Below, one piece after another: positions 27,530 through 35,697 of a stretch of DNA of 59,338 nucleotides. Under the pieces are notes generated by a model. That model searched no databases. It saw only the letters and a list, made by a program, of their open reading frames with translations, and had not been told where the DNA came from. Position numbers and translations under genes: made by a program. Where the stretch lies: assembly GCF_013403915.1 (NCBI RefSeq), contig NZ_JABFDI010000021.1:1-59338 (forward strand). The letters run 5' to 3'. This stretch comes from Winogradskyella pacifica (GTDB lineage: Bacteria; Bacteroidota; Bacteroidia; Flavobacteriales; Flavobacteriaceae). Position 1 is the stretch's first letter; every line of letters starts with the position of its first letter.

Positions 27530-28682
27530 CGCACAACTTGAAATACAACTTATAGCGAGTTTAGTGGCTGTTGCTTGTGCCATTCCTGGAACATTTTTAG
27601 TCCTTAGAAAAATGGCCATGATTAGCGATGCTATTAGTCATTCCATCTTACCAGGTATTGTCGTTGGTTTTTTTGTGACACAAGATTTAAATTCACCCTT
27701 ATTAATTCTATTAGCCGCTTTAACAGGCATCATTACGGTAGTTTTAGTAGAATACATTCAGAAAACAGGATTAGTAAAAGAAGACACAGCCATTGGATTG
27801 GTGTTTCCAGCTATGTTTAGTATTGGAGTCATTCTAATTGCTAAAAACGCCAACGATGTCCATTTAGATGTCGATGCAGTCTTATTAGGTGAATTAGCCT
27901 TTGCCCCTTTTGATAGATTACTCATTGCAGGAACTGATGTGGGGCCAAAATCACTTTGGGTCGTTGGCACCATTCTACTCATCACAATTACACTTTTAAT
28001 TCTATTTTTTAAAGAATTGAAAATAAGCACTTTTGATAAAGGTTTGGCGGCATCCTTAGGATTTTCACCAGCGATTATTCATTATGGATTAATGTCGGTG
28101 GCTTCAGTGACCACTGTGGGTTCTTTTGATGCGGTTGGAGCTATATTAGTTGTCGCTTTAATGATTGCACCCGCTGCGGCTGCCTATTTGTTAACCACAG
28201 ATTTAAAGAAGATGTTGGCTCTAGCCATCGGTTTCGGAATTTTTAGTGCCATTTTCGGTTATTGGGTAGCACATTGGCTAGATGCTTCTATTGCTGGCTC
28301 GATTACAACGGTTCTTGGCTTAGTATTTTTGCTAGTGTATTTATTTGCGCCATCAAAAGGAGTGATTGCTGTAATGTACAGAGAAAAACAGCAACGCACC
28401 GAAGTGTCTTTGCTCACATTTTTATTACACTTAAAGAATCATGATGAACTCGAAGAACGCCATGTTAACCACCTAAGAGAACATATTAATTGGCAAAAAG
28501 TACGTGCTAAAACTGTTCTCGATTTAGCGAAAAAAAATAACATGATTCATATTGAAAAAAATATTGTGTCCTTAACTAAAAAGGGAGATGAATTTACCTC
28601 TAAAGCCATTGATTACATTATTACTAATGAAGATGCGCAAATTGAAGATATGAAAGATGATTTCTTTTTGTTTAGAGGATAA
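27522..28682 (+). CDS. Metal ABC transporter permease 2 with C-terminal winged-helix domain
   Basis: 386 residues from the ATG at 27522. The permease core repeats the blocks of its partner (TFLVLRKMAMISDAISHSILPG; VGAILVVALMIAPAAAAYLL), followed by a cytoplasmic tail of about 100 residues (LLTFLLHLKNHDELEERHVNHLREHINW, KTVLDLAKKNNMIHIEKNIVSLTKKGDEF) that again resembles a DtxR-type winged helix. The two permeases should form a heterodimer channel for Zn2+ or Mn2+. The start in the overlap with permease 1 implies translational coupling. Confidence 0.9.
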   Translation: MSNAQLEIQLIASLVAVACAIPGTFLVLRKMAMISDAISHSILPGIVVGFFVTQDLNSPLLILLAALTGIITVVLVEYIQKTGLVKEDTAIGLVFPAMFSIGVILIAKNANDVHLDVDAVLLGELAFAPFDRLLIAGTDVGPKSLWVVGTILLITITLLILFFKELKISTFDKGLAASLGFSPAIIHYGLMSVASVTTVGSFDAVGAILVVALMIAPAAAAYLLTTDLKKMLALAIGFGIFSAIFGYWVAHWLDASIAGSITTVLGLVFLLVYLFAPSKGVIAVMYREKQQRTEVSLLTFLLHLKNHDELEERHVNHLREHINWQKVRAKTVLDLAKKNNMIHIEKNIVSLTKKGDEFTSKAIDYIITNEDAQIEDMKDDFFLFRG

Positions 28683-28759
28683 ATTTGATGGATTTATTGA
28701 CACTACGATTGAAAGCTTCAAGGCTTAACTACGACAGATCCTAAAAATTTTTAAATCTC

Positions 28760-28909
28760 ATGAACCTATTAAATTATTTCACCGGTAAAAACGGATTACT
28801 TATCATAGGATTTATCGTCCTGTGTATTTTCATTTATAACAAGTATAAAACACAACGTTACTTTAAATACATTGAAAAACGCATGAAAGAAAAAGAAAGG
28901 AAAGAATAA
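28760..28909 (+). CDS. Small single-pass membrane protein
   Basis: 49 residues: MNLLNYFTGKNG, a membrane helix (LLIIGFIVLCIFIYN) and a strongly charged tail (KYIEKRMKEKERKE). It starts 77 bp after permease 2. The hydrophobic and charge layout looks like a genuine small protein, but no family is recognised and expression is unproven. Confidence 0.45.
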   Translation: MNLLNYFTGKNGLLIIGFIVLCIFIYNKYKTQRYFKYIEKRMKEKERKE

Positions 28910-28969
28910 ACTTTTATAACATCATATTGTTATCCAACAATTAAGGACAAACAACCATCAACGATAGGT

Positions 28970-29758
28970 TTATTTAAACCCACGTTCCTTCTGAATATGC
29001 TCATAAGCCTCTTGCACTTGTCTAAACTTAGCTTCCGCACCTTCTTGATGTTCTTTACCTAAATGACCAACGCGATCGGGATGGTATTTTTTAGCCATAC
29101 CACGATATGCTTTTTTAACCTCAGCATCGGATACTGATTTATCGATTTCTAGAATTTTATAAGCATTATCGCTACTGTTATAAAACATGGCTTTAATACT
29201 CTCAAAGTCTCTATTACTAATTCCTAAATACCCCGTTATGGTATAAATCTGTCGTAGTTCGTCCTCCGTAACTAAACCATCTGCTTTTGCAATTCCGAAT
29301 AAAAAGTGAATTAATTGCAGACGCGATGCATGATCCATCATTTGCTTAATCTGCAAACAAACTTGGCGTGTAGATATATTTTGTTTGGTAATGCGTTTAA
29401 ACAATTCAAAAGCCTTATTCGCTCTATCTTTACCATACATATTGGTAAATTGCTGACGTACAAAATCGAGTTCACGTTGATCTTGCTTACCATCTGCTTT
29501 AATAACAATAGACGCTAAAATTAAGAGGCTTACTTCAAAATCACCCGATTGTGTTTGTGGTCGCGTTGTACGTTGACCGTAATTTGGTGTTTTTCGATAC
29601 GTATCGCGCTGTCTTCCCGCTTGACGATCACCTATTAAAGGTGTTCCGCTATCTGTTAAATTATCGACAAAACTACCCAAAGCTAATCCTATAATAGCAC
29701 CAATTGGACCTCCAAAAGACCAACCTAAAGCACCACCAATCCATTTTGCAAAACTCAT
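28970..29758 (-). CDS. DjlA-like protein: TerB domain plus C-terminal J domain
   Basis: 262 residues. The Gly-rich hydrophobic N-terminus ([29 protein letters not shown]) likely sits in the membrane. The middle (about 80-185) is a TerB/DjlA tellurite-resistance-type helical domain ([45 protein letters not shown]). The C-terminus is a J domain (about 195-262) with KKYHPDR containing the essential HPD. It should act as a DnaK co-chaperone at the inner membrane. Single gene. Confidence 0.88.
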   Translation of the reverse strand: MSFAKWIGGALGWSFGGPIGAIIGLALGSFVDNLTDSGTPLIGDRQAGRQRDTYRKTPNYGQRTTRPQTQSGDFEVSLLILASIVIKADGKQDQRELDFVRQQFTNMYGKDRANKAFELFKRITKQNISTRQVCLQIKQMMDHASRLQLIHFLFGIAKADGLVTEDELRQIYTITGYLGISNRDFESIKAMFYNSSDNAYKILEIDKSVSDAEVKKAYRGMAKKYHPDRVGHLGKEHQEGAEAKFRQVQEAYEHIQKERGFK

Positions 29759-29889
29759 ATTATATTTTTGATTTTCTAAAGCTGTAAATATACTATATGT
29801 TAGTTGTTTGAAAATGTAATTTGTTACGTTTTGTACGCAACCATTTGCGCAAAGTCGTATCTTATAGCTATAACCAATACCTTAATATT

Positions 29890-30294
29890 ATGAAAATCAC
29901 TTTTTATATTCTAGCCTTAATGCTTCTTACACTAAGTTGTAGCAGCGATGACGACGCACAGCAAGACTCAGAACCAACACTTAATGCAACTTGGTCTTTG
30001 GTCAATGTTTCCGGTGGTTTCGCAGGTGTTGATGATGATTTTGAATCGGGTATAATTACATGGCATTTTAACAATGAATCGTCTGAAATTACCGTTATCA
30101 ATAATGACACAAGTAATGCTATACATAGTGGATATGCTTCTGGAACTTATAGTTATGAAGTCTTAACAACATCTAATGAAACCAGTGTAGTTATTGAGAA
30201 TACCGATTTAAGAATTATAAGTTTAACCACTAATCAACTCATTTTAGATGAAGGTATGATTTCTGATGGTTTTCAATATACATTTAGTAGATAG
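29890..30294 (+). CDS. Small lipocalin-like lipoprotein, function unknown
   Basis: 134 residues from the ATG at 29890, which gives a proper lipoprotein signal (ALMLLTLSCSSDDD). After an acidic linker, the body (LNATWSLVNVSGGFAGVDDDF, ITWHFNNESSEITVIN, GTYSYEVLTT, DLRIISLTTNQLILDE) looks like the small beta-barrel 'lipocalin-like' domains common in Flavobacteria. An upstream in-frame extension to 29821 lacks a signal peptide and is rejected. Confidence 0.75.
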   Translation: MKITFYILALMLLTLSCSSDDDAQQDSEPTLNATWSLVNVSGGFAGVDDDFESGIITWHFNNESSEITVINNDTSNAIHSGYASGTYSYEVLTTSNETSVVIENTDLRIISLTTNQLILDEGMISDGFQYTFSR

Positions 30295-30388
30295 CTTAAA
30301 TTTTCAATAGTTCTAAACACTATTGAAAACCAAAATAGTACCATTTAAACTACGAACTAAAGACTTACGAGTGCCTATTATTTTTCAT

Positions 30389-30396
30389 TATCTTTG
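30389..30396 (+). promoter_or_regulatory. -7 element TATCTTTG upstream of bacilliredoxin
   Basis: Consensus TAnnTTTG, 34 bp before the ATG at 30431. The -33 position (TACG) is weak. Confidence 0.5.
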
Positions 30397-30430
30397 CAAT
30401 TCAAATTAAGATTAATTAAAATATAAAGAT

Positions 30431-30841
30431 ATGTACCCAGCAGAATTAGTAAAACCAATGCGTGAGGATTTAACCAAAGTAGGTTTTGAAGAATTACATA
30501 CATCAGAAGCTGTAGAAAGTGCTATTGCAAAAGAAGGTACAACATTAGTTGTTGTAAATTCAGTTTGTGGTTGTGCAGCAGCAAATGCAAGACCAGGTGC
30601 TAGAACAAGTTTAGACAATGCAAAAAAACCAGATCATATTGTTACTGTTTTTGCAGGTGTAGACAAAGAAGCTGTTGATGCAGCAAGAGCACATATGGTT
30701 CCTTTTCCTCCAAGTTCGCCATGTATGGCTTTATTTAAGGACGGAGAATTAGTACACATGTTAGAGCGTCACCATATTGAAGGTCGTCCTGCAGCATTAA
30801 TTGCTGAGAATCTTAAAGATGCTTATAACGAGCATTGCTAA
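30431..30841 (+). CDS. BrxA/BrxB family bacilliredoxin
   Basis: 136-residue thioredoxin-fold protein of the YphP/YqiW family with active site C46-G-C48 in NSVCGCAAANARPG and the cis-Pro loop PPSSPCMALF. In Firmicutes these proteins remove bacillithiol from proteins. Flavobacteria carrying them are thought to use a similar low-molecular-weight thiol (inference). A strong terminator follows. Confidence 0.9.
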   Translation: MYPAELVKPMREDLTKVGFEELHTSEAVESAIAKEGTTLVVVNSVCGCAAANARPGARTSLDNAKKPDHIVTVFAGVDKEAVDAARAHMVPFPPSSPCMALFKDGELVHMLERHHIEGRPAALIAENLKDAYNEHC

Positions 30842-30863
30842 AAGATAAAAAAACTAAGTATTT

Positions 30864-30892
30864 AAACCACGATTTTTATCGTGGTTTTTTTG
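30864..30892 (+). terminator. Terminator after bacilliredoxin
   Basis: Stem AACCACGAT / ATCGTGGTT with a TTTT loop and seven T after it. The T run also carries the -33 element of the next promoter. Confidence 0.85.
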
Positions 30893-30918
30893 TTCCTAAA
30901 TTCCATTGATTACCTTTG
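30889..30918 (+). promoter_or_regulatory. Promoter of plsC, predicting a near-leaderless mRNA
   Basis: TTTG (30889-30892), an 18-nt spacer, TACCTTTG (30911-30918). The plsC ATG is at 30923, so transcription should start at or very near the start codon. Confidence 0.6.
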
Positions 30919-30922
30919 CCAC

Positions 30923-31660
30923 ATGAGAAAACTACTAGCCTATCCGCTTTCGGTTATATTTTATTTATGCTTTGGGTTAACCTTGGTTATATTTCATATA
31001 ATTCAATGGATTAGCTTTAATGTATTTGGCTATAAAGCACTTAAAGTTAGTGTAGATTGGCTACAATTTTTTATTATGCGCTGTCTTAATCTTTTGGGCA
31101 CCAGAATCTCATTTTACAATCCCTATAATTTAAGCACAGACCGCCCTTTAATTATAGTTTCTAATCACCAAAGCATGTATGATATATCACCTATTATGTG
31201 GTATATGCGCAAACACCATGTTAAATTTGTTTCTAAAAAAGAATTAGGAAAAGGCATCCCAAGTGTGTCTTACAATTTAAGACACGGGGGATCGGTTTTA
31301 ATAGACCGAAAAAATCCGAGACAATCGTTATCTGCAATGATGACCTTTGGAGATTATATTGAAAAAACAAAACGAGCAGCTGTTATTTTCCCTGAAGGCA
31401 CACGAAGTAAAGATGGTGTTCCAAGACCATTTAAAACCAAAGGATTAGAAATGCTACTCAAGAAAGTGCCTTCTGCACTTATCGTTCCTGTTACGGTTAA
31501 TAACTCATGGAAAATGTTACGCTACGGAAATTTCCCAATGGGAATAGGAAATCATATGAAATTTACTGTTCATAAGCCCCTAGAAATTATTAACTTTACA
31601 GATAAGACTGAATTAATTGAGCAAGTAGAACAAACTATTGTTGCTGCTATTGAGAATTAA
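30923..31660 (+). CDS. plsC: 1-acyl-sn-glycerol-3-phosphate acyltransferase
   Basis: Membrane enzyme adding the second acyl chain to lysophosphatidic acid in phospholipid synthesis. 245 residues from the ATG at 30923. An N-terminal membrane segment (about 8-30) is followed by the acyltransferase motifs NHQSMYD at 81-87, KKELGKGIPS, FPEGTRSKDG and VPVTVNNSW. It lies 20 bp upstream of an acyl-ACP desaturase gene, consistent with a membrane-lipid operon. An upstream in-frame start would lie inside the terminator and promoter and is not used. Confidence 0.9.
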   Translation: MRKLLAYPLSVIFYLCFGLTLVIFHIIQWISFNVFGYKALKVSVDWLQFFIMRCLNLLGTRISFYNPYNLSTDRPLIIVSNHQSMYDISPIMWYMRKHHVKFVSKKELGKGIPSVSYNLRHGGSVLIDRKNPRQSLSAMMTFGDYIEKTKRAAVIFPEGTRSKDGVPRPFKTKGLEMLLKKVPSALIVPVTVNNSWKMLRYGNFPMGIGNHMKFTVHKPLEIINFTDKTELIEQVEQTIVAAIEN

Positions 31661-31680
31661 TTACCAAAAACACTATTAAG

Positions 31681-32661
31681 ATGTCGCTAAAAAACGTAAG
31701 ATTAGAAGTGATGCAACATCTCGAAAAAGATGTACAATCACTGATTGAAAAATATTTAATTCCTGTTGAAAAAATCTGGCAACCTACAGATTTCTTACCA
31801 GACCCTACAAAAGATTCATTTTATGAAGAGGTTAGGGAGATTAGAGAATTATCTAAGGAACTGCCTTACGACTTTTGGGTGGTTTTAGTTGGTGATATGA
31901 TTACCGAAGAAGCCTTACCAAGTTACGAATCTTGGCTTATGGATGTTGAAGGAGTGGACCAAATTGAACGTAACGGATGGTCTACCTGGTTAAGACATTG
32001 GACAGGTGAAGAAAACAGACATGGTGATGTTTTAAATAAATACTTGTACTTATCTGGTCGTGTAAATATGCGCGAGATTGAAAAAACCACACAATATTTA
32101 ATTAGCGATGGTTTTGATATTGGTACAGGCAGAGATCCTTATAAAAACTTTGTATACACAAGCTTTCAAGAGTTAGCGACTTATATTTCGCATAATCGTG
32201 TGGCTAAAATTGCCAAACAAAAAGGTAATAAGCAATTGGCTAAAATGTGTAAAATCATTTCAGGAGACGAAATGCGTCACCACCATGCGTATTCTGAGTT
32301 TGTAGAGCGCATTTTTGCTGTAGACCCTAATCAGATGATGATGGCTTTTCACGATATGATGAAACGTAAAATTGCGATGCCAGCACATTTCTTAAGAGAA
32401 TCTGGTGAGAGTATTGGTACGGCTTTCGAAGAATTTTCTAACACCGCACAACGTCTTGGTGTTTATACGTCTAACGATTATGTAGATATCTTACAGAAAC
32501 TAATTGACCGTTGGGAAATAGGAAAAATGACCGGACTTAATGAGGAAGCCGAAAAAGCAAGAGATTACTTAATGAAGCTACCTCCAAGAATGTATCGTTT
32601 GTCTGAGCGTATGAAGATTCCTGAGAATTCATATCAATTTAAATGGGTAGATCCTGCGTAA
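31681..32661 (+). CDS. Acyl-ACP desaturase (soluble diiron)
   Basis: 326 residues of the plant-type stearoyl-ACP desaturase family, which inserts a cis double bond into acyl-ACP using O2. Both diiron motifs are present: EENRHG and DEMRHHH. It follows plsC by 20 bp, so new unsaturated acyl groups may be used directly for phosphatidate. Position of the double bond is unknown. Confidence 0.92.
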   Translation: MSLKNVRLEVMQHLEKDVQSLIEKYLIPVEKIWQPTDFLPDPTKDSFYEEVREIRELSKELPYDFWVVLVGDMITEEALPSYESWLMDVEGVDQIERNGWSTWLRHWTGEENRHGDVLNKYLYLSGRVNMREIEKTTQYLISDGFDIGTGRDPYKNFVYTSFQELATYISHNRVAKIAKQKGNKQLAKMCKIISGDEMRHHHAYSEFVERIFAVDPNQMMMAFHDMMKRKIAMPAHFLRESGESIGTAFEEFSNTAQRLGVYTSNDYVDILQKLIDRWEIGKMTGLNEEAEKARDYLMKLPPRMYRLSERMKIPENSYQFKWVDPA

Positions 32662-32670
32662 TAATTTCGT

Positions 32671-33333
32671 ATGACAATTTCTGATGCGCAACTCATTGAA
32701 GCTACTATTGATTTCGTTAAAACTGAACTCAAGAATGCTGAAGGTGGCCACGACTGGTTTCATATTGAACGTGTTTACAAAAACAGCTTACTAATTGCTA
32801 AGCAAGAAAATGTAGATATCACAGTCGTGTCGTTAGCCGCTTTGCTTCATGATATTGCAGATCCTAAATTTCATAACGGAGATGAAGCACTCGGCTCTAG
32901 AATTGCTAGTACATTTCTATTAAAACACAATGTAGACAGTGAAATTATAGAGCATGTGACTCAGATTATAGATAACATGTCTTTTAAAAATTCGTTTGAT
33001 TTAAATACGTCGTTCACTTCTAAAGAAATGGAAGTAGTCCAAGATGCAGATCGTATAGATGCTATTGGAGCTATTGGTATTGCGCGCTGTTTTAATTATG
33101 GTGGTTTTAAAGATAGAGCCCTTTATAATCCTGAAATAAAGCCTAATCTTAATATGACTAAGGCAGACTATAAAAACTCAGAAGCGCCAACAATTAATCA
33201 TTTCTACGAAAAATTGTTATTGTTAAAAGATCAGCTAAATACTAAAACAGGACAACGCATTGCTTTAGAACGCCACAAGTACATGGAAGGTTTTCTGAAA
33301 CAGTTTTTTGCCGAGTGGGAAGGCGAAAAATAA
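32671..33333 (+). CDS. HD-domain metal-dependent phosphohydrolase
   Basis: 220 residues, an HD hydrolase of the YedJ/YpgQ type. Ligands visible are H27 and H31 in GGHDWFHIERV, H60-D61 in LLHDIADPKF and the later Asp in VVQDADRIDAIG. Members act on nucleotides or related phosphates. It starts 9 bp after the desaturase and is probably in the same operon. Confidence 0.85.
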   Translation: MTISDAQLIEATIDFVKTELKNAEGGHDWFHIERVYKNSLLIAKQENVDITVVSLAALLHDIADPKFHNGDEALGSRIASTFLLKHNVDSEIIEHVTQIIDNMSFKNSFDLNTSFTSKEMEVVQDADRIDAIGAIGIARCFNYGGFKDRALYNPEIKPNLNMTKADYKNSEAPTINHFYEKLLLLKDQLNTKTGQRIALERHKYMEGFLKQFFAEWEGEK

Positions 33334-33339
33334 AATCTA

Positions 33340-33513
33340 TTAGTTTTCTTTAGCCACCTCTAAAGCAGTTAACTTATATTCAATCTCTGCCATTTCTTGG
33401 CCATAGTGAATAATTTCATCTGCAGATAAATTGCTATTAGAGTTTACAGCATTTAAAATATCTTGGCCTTTTTTAGAATAGTATACTATTGCAATTTCTA
33501 TTTTATCATCCAT
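33340..33513 (-). CDS. Possible small protein downstream of AraC regulator
   Basis: 57 residues from the ATG at 33513 (MDDKIEIAIVYYSKKGQDIL...), acidic and helical, with no recognised domain. It lies 16 bp after the AraC gene on the same strand and would end 6 bp from the convergent HD gene. Codon use looks coding; function unknown. Confidence 0.4.
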   Translation of the reverse strand: MDDKIEIAIVYYSKKGQDILNAVNSNSNLSADEIIHYGQEMAEIEYKLTALEVAKEN

Positions 33514-33529
33514 AACTATCACAATTAAA

Positions 33530-34402
33530 TTATTGAACCATTAATTTTAACTGGCCTCTATACTTAGAAGCACTTTTACCTGTAAACTCTTTAAATAGTT
33601 TATTAAAGTGCGAAAAATTATTAAATCCACACTCAAAACTAACGTCTGCAATACTCTTTTGACTTTCCGAAAGCAATTTGGTAGCATGCACAATACGGTA
33701 TTCATTTACCAACTTTGTAAATGTCTTACCTGTTACCTTTTTAAAATAACGACAAAACGCAGGTACCGTCATGTTTACTTTATCAGCGATTTCATCTAAA
33801 CTAATATGCTCCTGAAAATTTTGATTTATATGCTTAATAACAACATCAATCTTAGCACTATCTTGTGGTTCTGTTTCAAAGGCAAAACCATCGACATTCA
33901 ATAATGTGTAATCTTCACATTTAGCTAAACCGTGTAACACTTCAAGGAATATTAATATTTTTTTGAAGCCTTCTTTTTCGTTTAATTTTTCAATTTTCTT
34001 CCCAAATTTTTGCTTTGTTTTAATCCCAAAAAGAATTCCTTTTTTAGAACGCTCAAACATTTTATTGATATCCTCCATTTCTGGAATATCAAAAAAATGC
34101 TCACCCAAAAACTCTGGTTTAAATTGTACAATAGTTTCACTTCCATTAATGGTAAGACGATCTGTGAACCCGTTATGAGGCAAATTAGATCCTAAAAGTA
34201 ATAATTGACTGTTATTAAAATATGATAAATGGTTTCCTATATGGCGTTTACCTTGGCCTTTGTTAACATATACCAGTTCCATTTCTGGATGAAAGTGCCA
34301 AAACGGTTTACTCTCTCCTGTATATACATCGTTCTTTTTAACTTTAAGAGAACTACCAAATTCGGGACTTATTTTTTCTAATGTAGGTTTTCTTGTATTC
34401 AT
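33530..34402 (-). CDS. AraC-family transcriptional regulator
   Basis: 290 residues. The N-terminal cupin-like sensing domain (FWHFHPEMELVYVNKGQGKRHIGNH) is followed by two helix-turn-helix units at about 185-285 (ISLDEIADKVNMTVPAFCRYFKKVTGKTFTKLVNEYRI; SIADVSFECGFNNFSHFNKLFKEFTGKSASKYR). It is divergent from the pair of duplicated secreted-protein genes, and those two genes share an upstream block that could be its target. Ligand unknown, probably a small sugar or related signal. Confidence 0.9.
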   Translation of the reverse strand: MNTRKPTLEKISPEFGSSLKVKKNDVYTGESKPFWHFHPEMELVYVNKGQGKRHIGNHLSYFNNSQLLLLGSNLPHNGFTDRLTINGSETIVQFKPEFLGEHFFDIPEMEDINKMFERSKKGILFGIKTKQKFGKKIEKLNEKEGFKKILIFLEVLHGLAKCEDYTLLNVDGFAFETEPQDSAKIDVVIKHINQNFQEHISLDEIADKVNMTVPAFCRYFKKVTGKTFTKLVNEYRIVHATKLLSESQKSIADVSFECGFNNFSHFNKLFKEFTGKSASKYRGQLKLMVQ

Positions 34403-34507
34403 AATAGATTTATTACTGCAAAGTTAAGTCTATTTAAAATGAAAACCTATATACAATTACCAATAATATATTCTATTTTAACCACATACAGCATTTGAAA
34501 CAGGGAT

Positions 34508-34575
34508 AAGGTTAATTTTACATATAAATACACCAAAATGCTTGTTTTATTGAAGGTGAAGACCTTATACATTTG
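34508..34575 (+). promoter_or_regulatory. Promoter block of secreted protein 1 (copy A)
   Basis: Aligns with 35541-35608. Common features are AAGGTTAATTT, CCAAAATG, TTGTTT, and a -7 element TAnnTTTG at the same 23-nt distance. Such conservation outside the genes suggests one regulator acting on both, perhaps the adjacent AraC protein. Confidence 0.6.
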
Positions 34576-34652
34576 TAGTGTTAAATCATTTGAACTGATT
34601 ATTAAAAAAACGTGAATTTTTAAGTTTCAGTTGTAACCAAAAAAAATGAAAC

Positions 34653-34724
34653 ATTACGAAACGAGCATGCTGAAAACTATATCAATTAAAGAAATGATTA
34701 ATAGCGAACTGCATGTGACAATTA
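34653..34724 (+). promoter_or_regulatory. Shared 5' leader element, copy A
   Basis: The last 28 nt (34697-34724, core AGCGAACTGCATGTGACA) are identical to 42155-42182 upstream of the TraB/GumN gene. A second matching block (GAAACGAGCATGCTGAAAA here, GAACCGAGTATGTTCAAAA there) lies at nearly the same distance upstream, and the 28-mer stops 21 nt before the ATG. It is transcribed, so it may act in RNA. Confidence 0.6.
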
Positions 34725-34745
34725 AAAATCAATAAATTAAAACAC

Positions 34746-35303
34746 ATGAAAACATTATTTAAAAATATTTTAGTATTAGCTGTAATGTTAGGAACATATA
34801 CAAGCTACGCCAACGCCACATTAGAAGTTTTACCGACTTTTAATAATGTAAAAAAAGGAAGTACAATTTCTGTCACTAATGCTTTAGGAAAAGTAGTCTT
34901 TAGTGGTCTTATTAATTACGATGGTAATATCAGTCGTCTTTATGATTTTTCGCAATTAGAGAATGGCATATATATTATTGAAGTGAATAAAGACTTTGAA
35001 ATTGATATTAATACTGTAGAAGTTAAAAACAACACTGTAAACTTTATAAGTCATAAAAGCGAAAAGATTTTTAAGCCTGTATTTAGAGTTGAAAAAGATA
35101 AAGTATTGATTTCAAAATTAGCTTTAGATGCTTCAGAAATGAAAATAGAACTTTACTTTAGTAACGAATTAATATACTCTGAAACGGTAAAAGGAAGTGA
35201 TGTCTTAAACAGAGCTTACAAACTAGATCATAGTATTAGAGGAGAATACACTGCCATTGTTAGATCTAACGACAGGGTGTTCGTTAAAAACTTTAAAATC
35301 TAG
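34746..35303 (+). CDS. Secreted two-domain beta protein, paralogue 1
   Basis: 185 residues with a signal peptide ending TSYANA (about 1-23). The mature part holds two units that read like type IX sorting-domain folds: the first with GSTISVTNALGKVVFSG, LYDFSQLENGIYIIEV; the second with EMKIELYFSNELIYSE, GEYTAIVRSNDRVFVKNFKI. The whole protein is such repeats with no other cargo domain. It is about 55-60% identical by eye to the product of the next gene. Function unknown; a surface or periplasmic beta protein induced by the nearby AraC regulator is plausible. Confidence 0.8.
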   Translation: MKTLFKNILVLAVMLGTYTSYANATLEVLPTFNNVKKGSTISVTNALGKVVFSGLINYDGNISRLYDFSQLENGIYIIEVNKDFEIDINTVEVKNNTVNFISHKSEKIFKPVFRVEKDKVLISKLALDASEMKIELYFSNELIYSETVKGSDVLNRAYKLDHSIRGEYTAIVRSNDRVFVKNFKI

Positions 35304-35327
35304 ATTATAATTAAATAGATTTATTTT

Positions 35328-35360
35328 AAAAGTGGCCCTTAATTGGTCCACTTTTTTTTG
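35328..35360 (+). terminator. Terminator after secreted protein 1
   Basis: Stem AAGTGG(CC) / (GG)TCCACTT followed by a run of T, 25 bp after the stop codon. Confidence 0.75.
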
Positions 35361-35540
35361 ATTTAAACTATTACCCTCACCTATATAATATAGTATTCGT
35401 TTTAATCTACAGTCGCTTTAGTATTAGAGACTAATAAACACCAGTAATCAAAGACTTAAGTATAACACGCTCAATAAAGCTATAGAAGATTACCATCAAT
35501 ATGTGTTATTTTAACCCATAAAGTAATGAGCCAAACCACT

Positions 35541-35608
35541 AAGGTTAATTTAGTACACAAATATGCCAAAATGGTTGTTTCACCACATCTATAACTGCCC
35601 TAAATTTG
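35541..35608 (+). promoter_or_regulatory. Promoter block of secreted protein 2 (copy B)
   Basis: Counterpart of 34508-34575. TTG at 35575-35577, a 23-nt spacer, TAAATTTG at 35601-35608. Predicted start near 35613. Confidence 0.6.
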
Positions 35609-35616
35609 CAGTGTTG

Positions 35617-35684
35617 AATCGTTTAAAGCTGGAGTCTGAAAAAATTGCTATGACCCAAATTATAAGTCCAGCTTTTAAACGATT
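35617..35684 (+). promoter_or_regulatory. 5' leader hairpin of secreted protein 2
   Basis: Left arm 35617-35633 (AATCGTTTAAAGCTGGA) and right arm 35667-35684 (TCCAGCTTTTAAACGATT) are complementary except for one bulged A. The loop is 33 nt. Given the -7 element, the stem begins within a few nt of the mRNA 5' end. Confidence 0.6.
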
Positions 35685-35697
35685 AAAATTAAAAATT

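Larger units (their letters stand above)
34403..34745. other. Intergenic region with divergent promoters and a long leader
   Basis: No gene. On the minus strand TAACTTTG (34419-34426) is the likely -7 element of the AraC gene. On the plus strand a block at 34508-34583 is repeated upstream of the next gene at 35541-35616, and carries TTG (34542-34544), a 23-nt spacer and TACATTTG (34568-34575). The transcript would have a leader of about 165 nt that includes the shared element at 34653-34724. Confidence 0.6.
35361..35697. other. Intergenic region with duplicated promoter and hairpin leader
   Basis: No separate gene; an in-frame extension of the next gene up to 35563 overlaps the promoter and is rejected. 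Holds promoter copy B (35541-35608) and the long inverted repeat at 35617-35684. Confidence 0.6.

Noticed and set aside
35563..35697. Upstream extension of secreted protein 2 by 45 codons
   Set aside because: It would bury the signal peptide and overlaps the -7 element and the long hairpin. The paralogue starts at the equivalent inner ATG.
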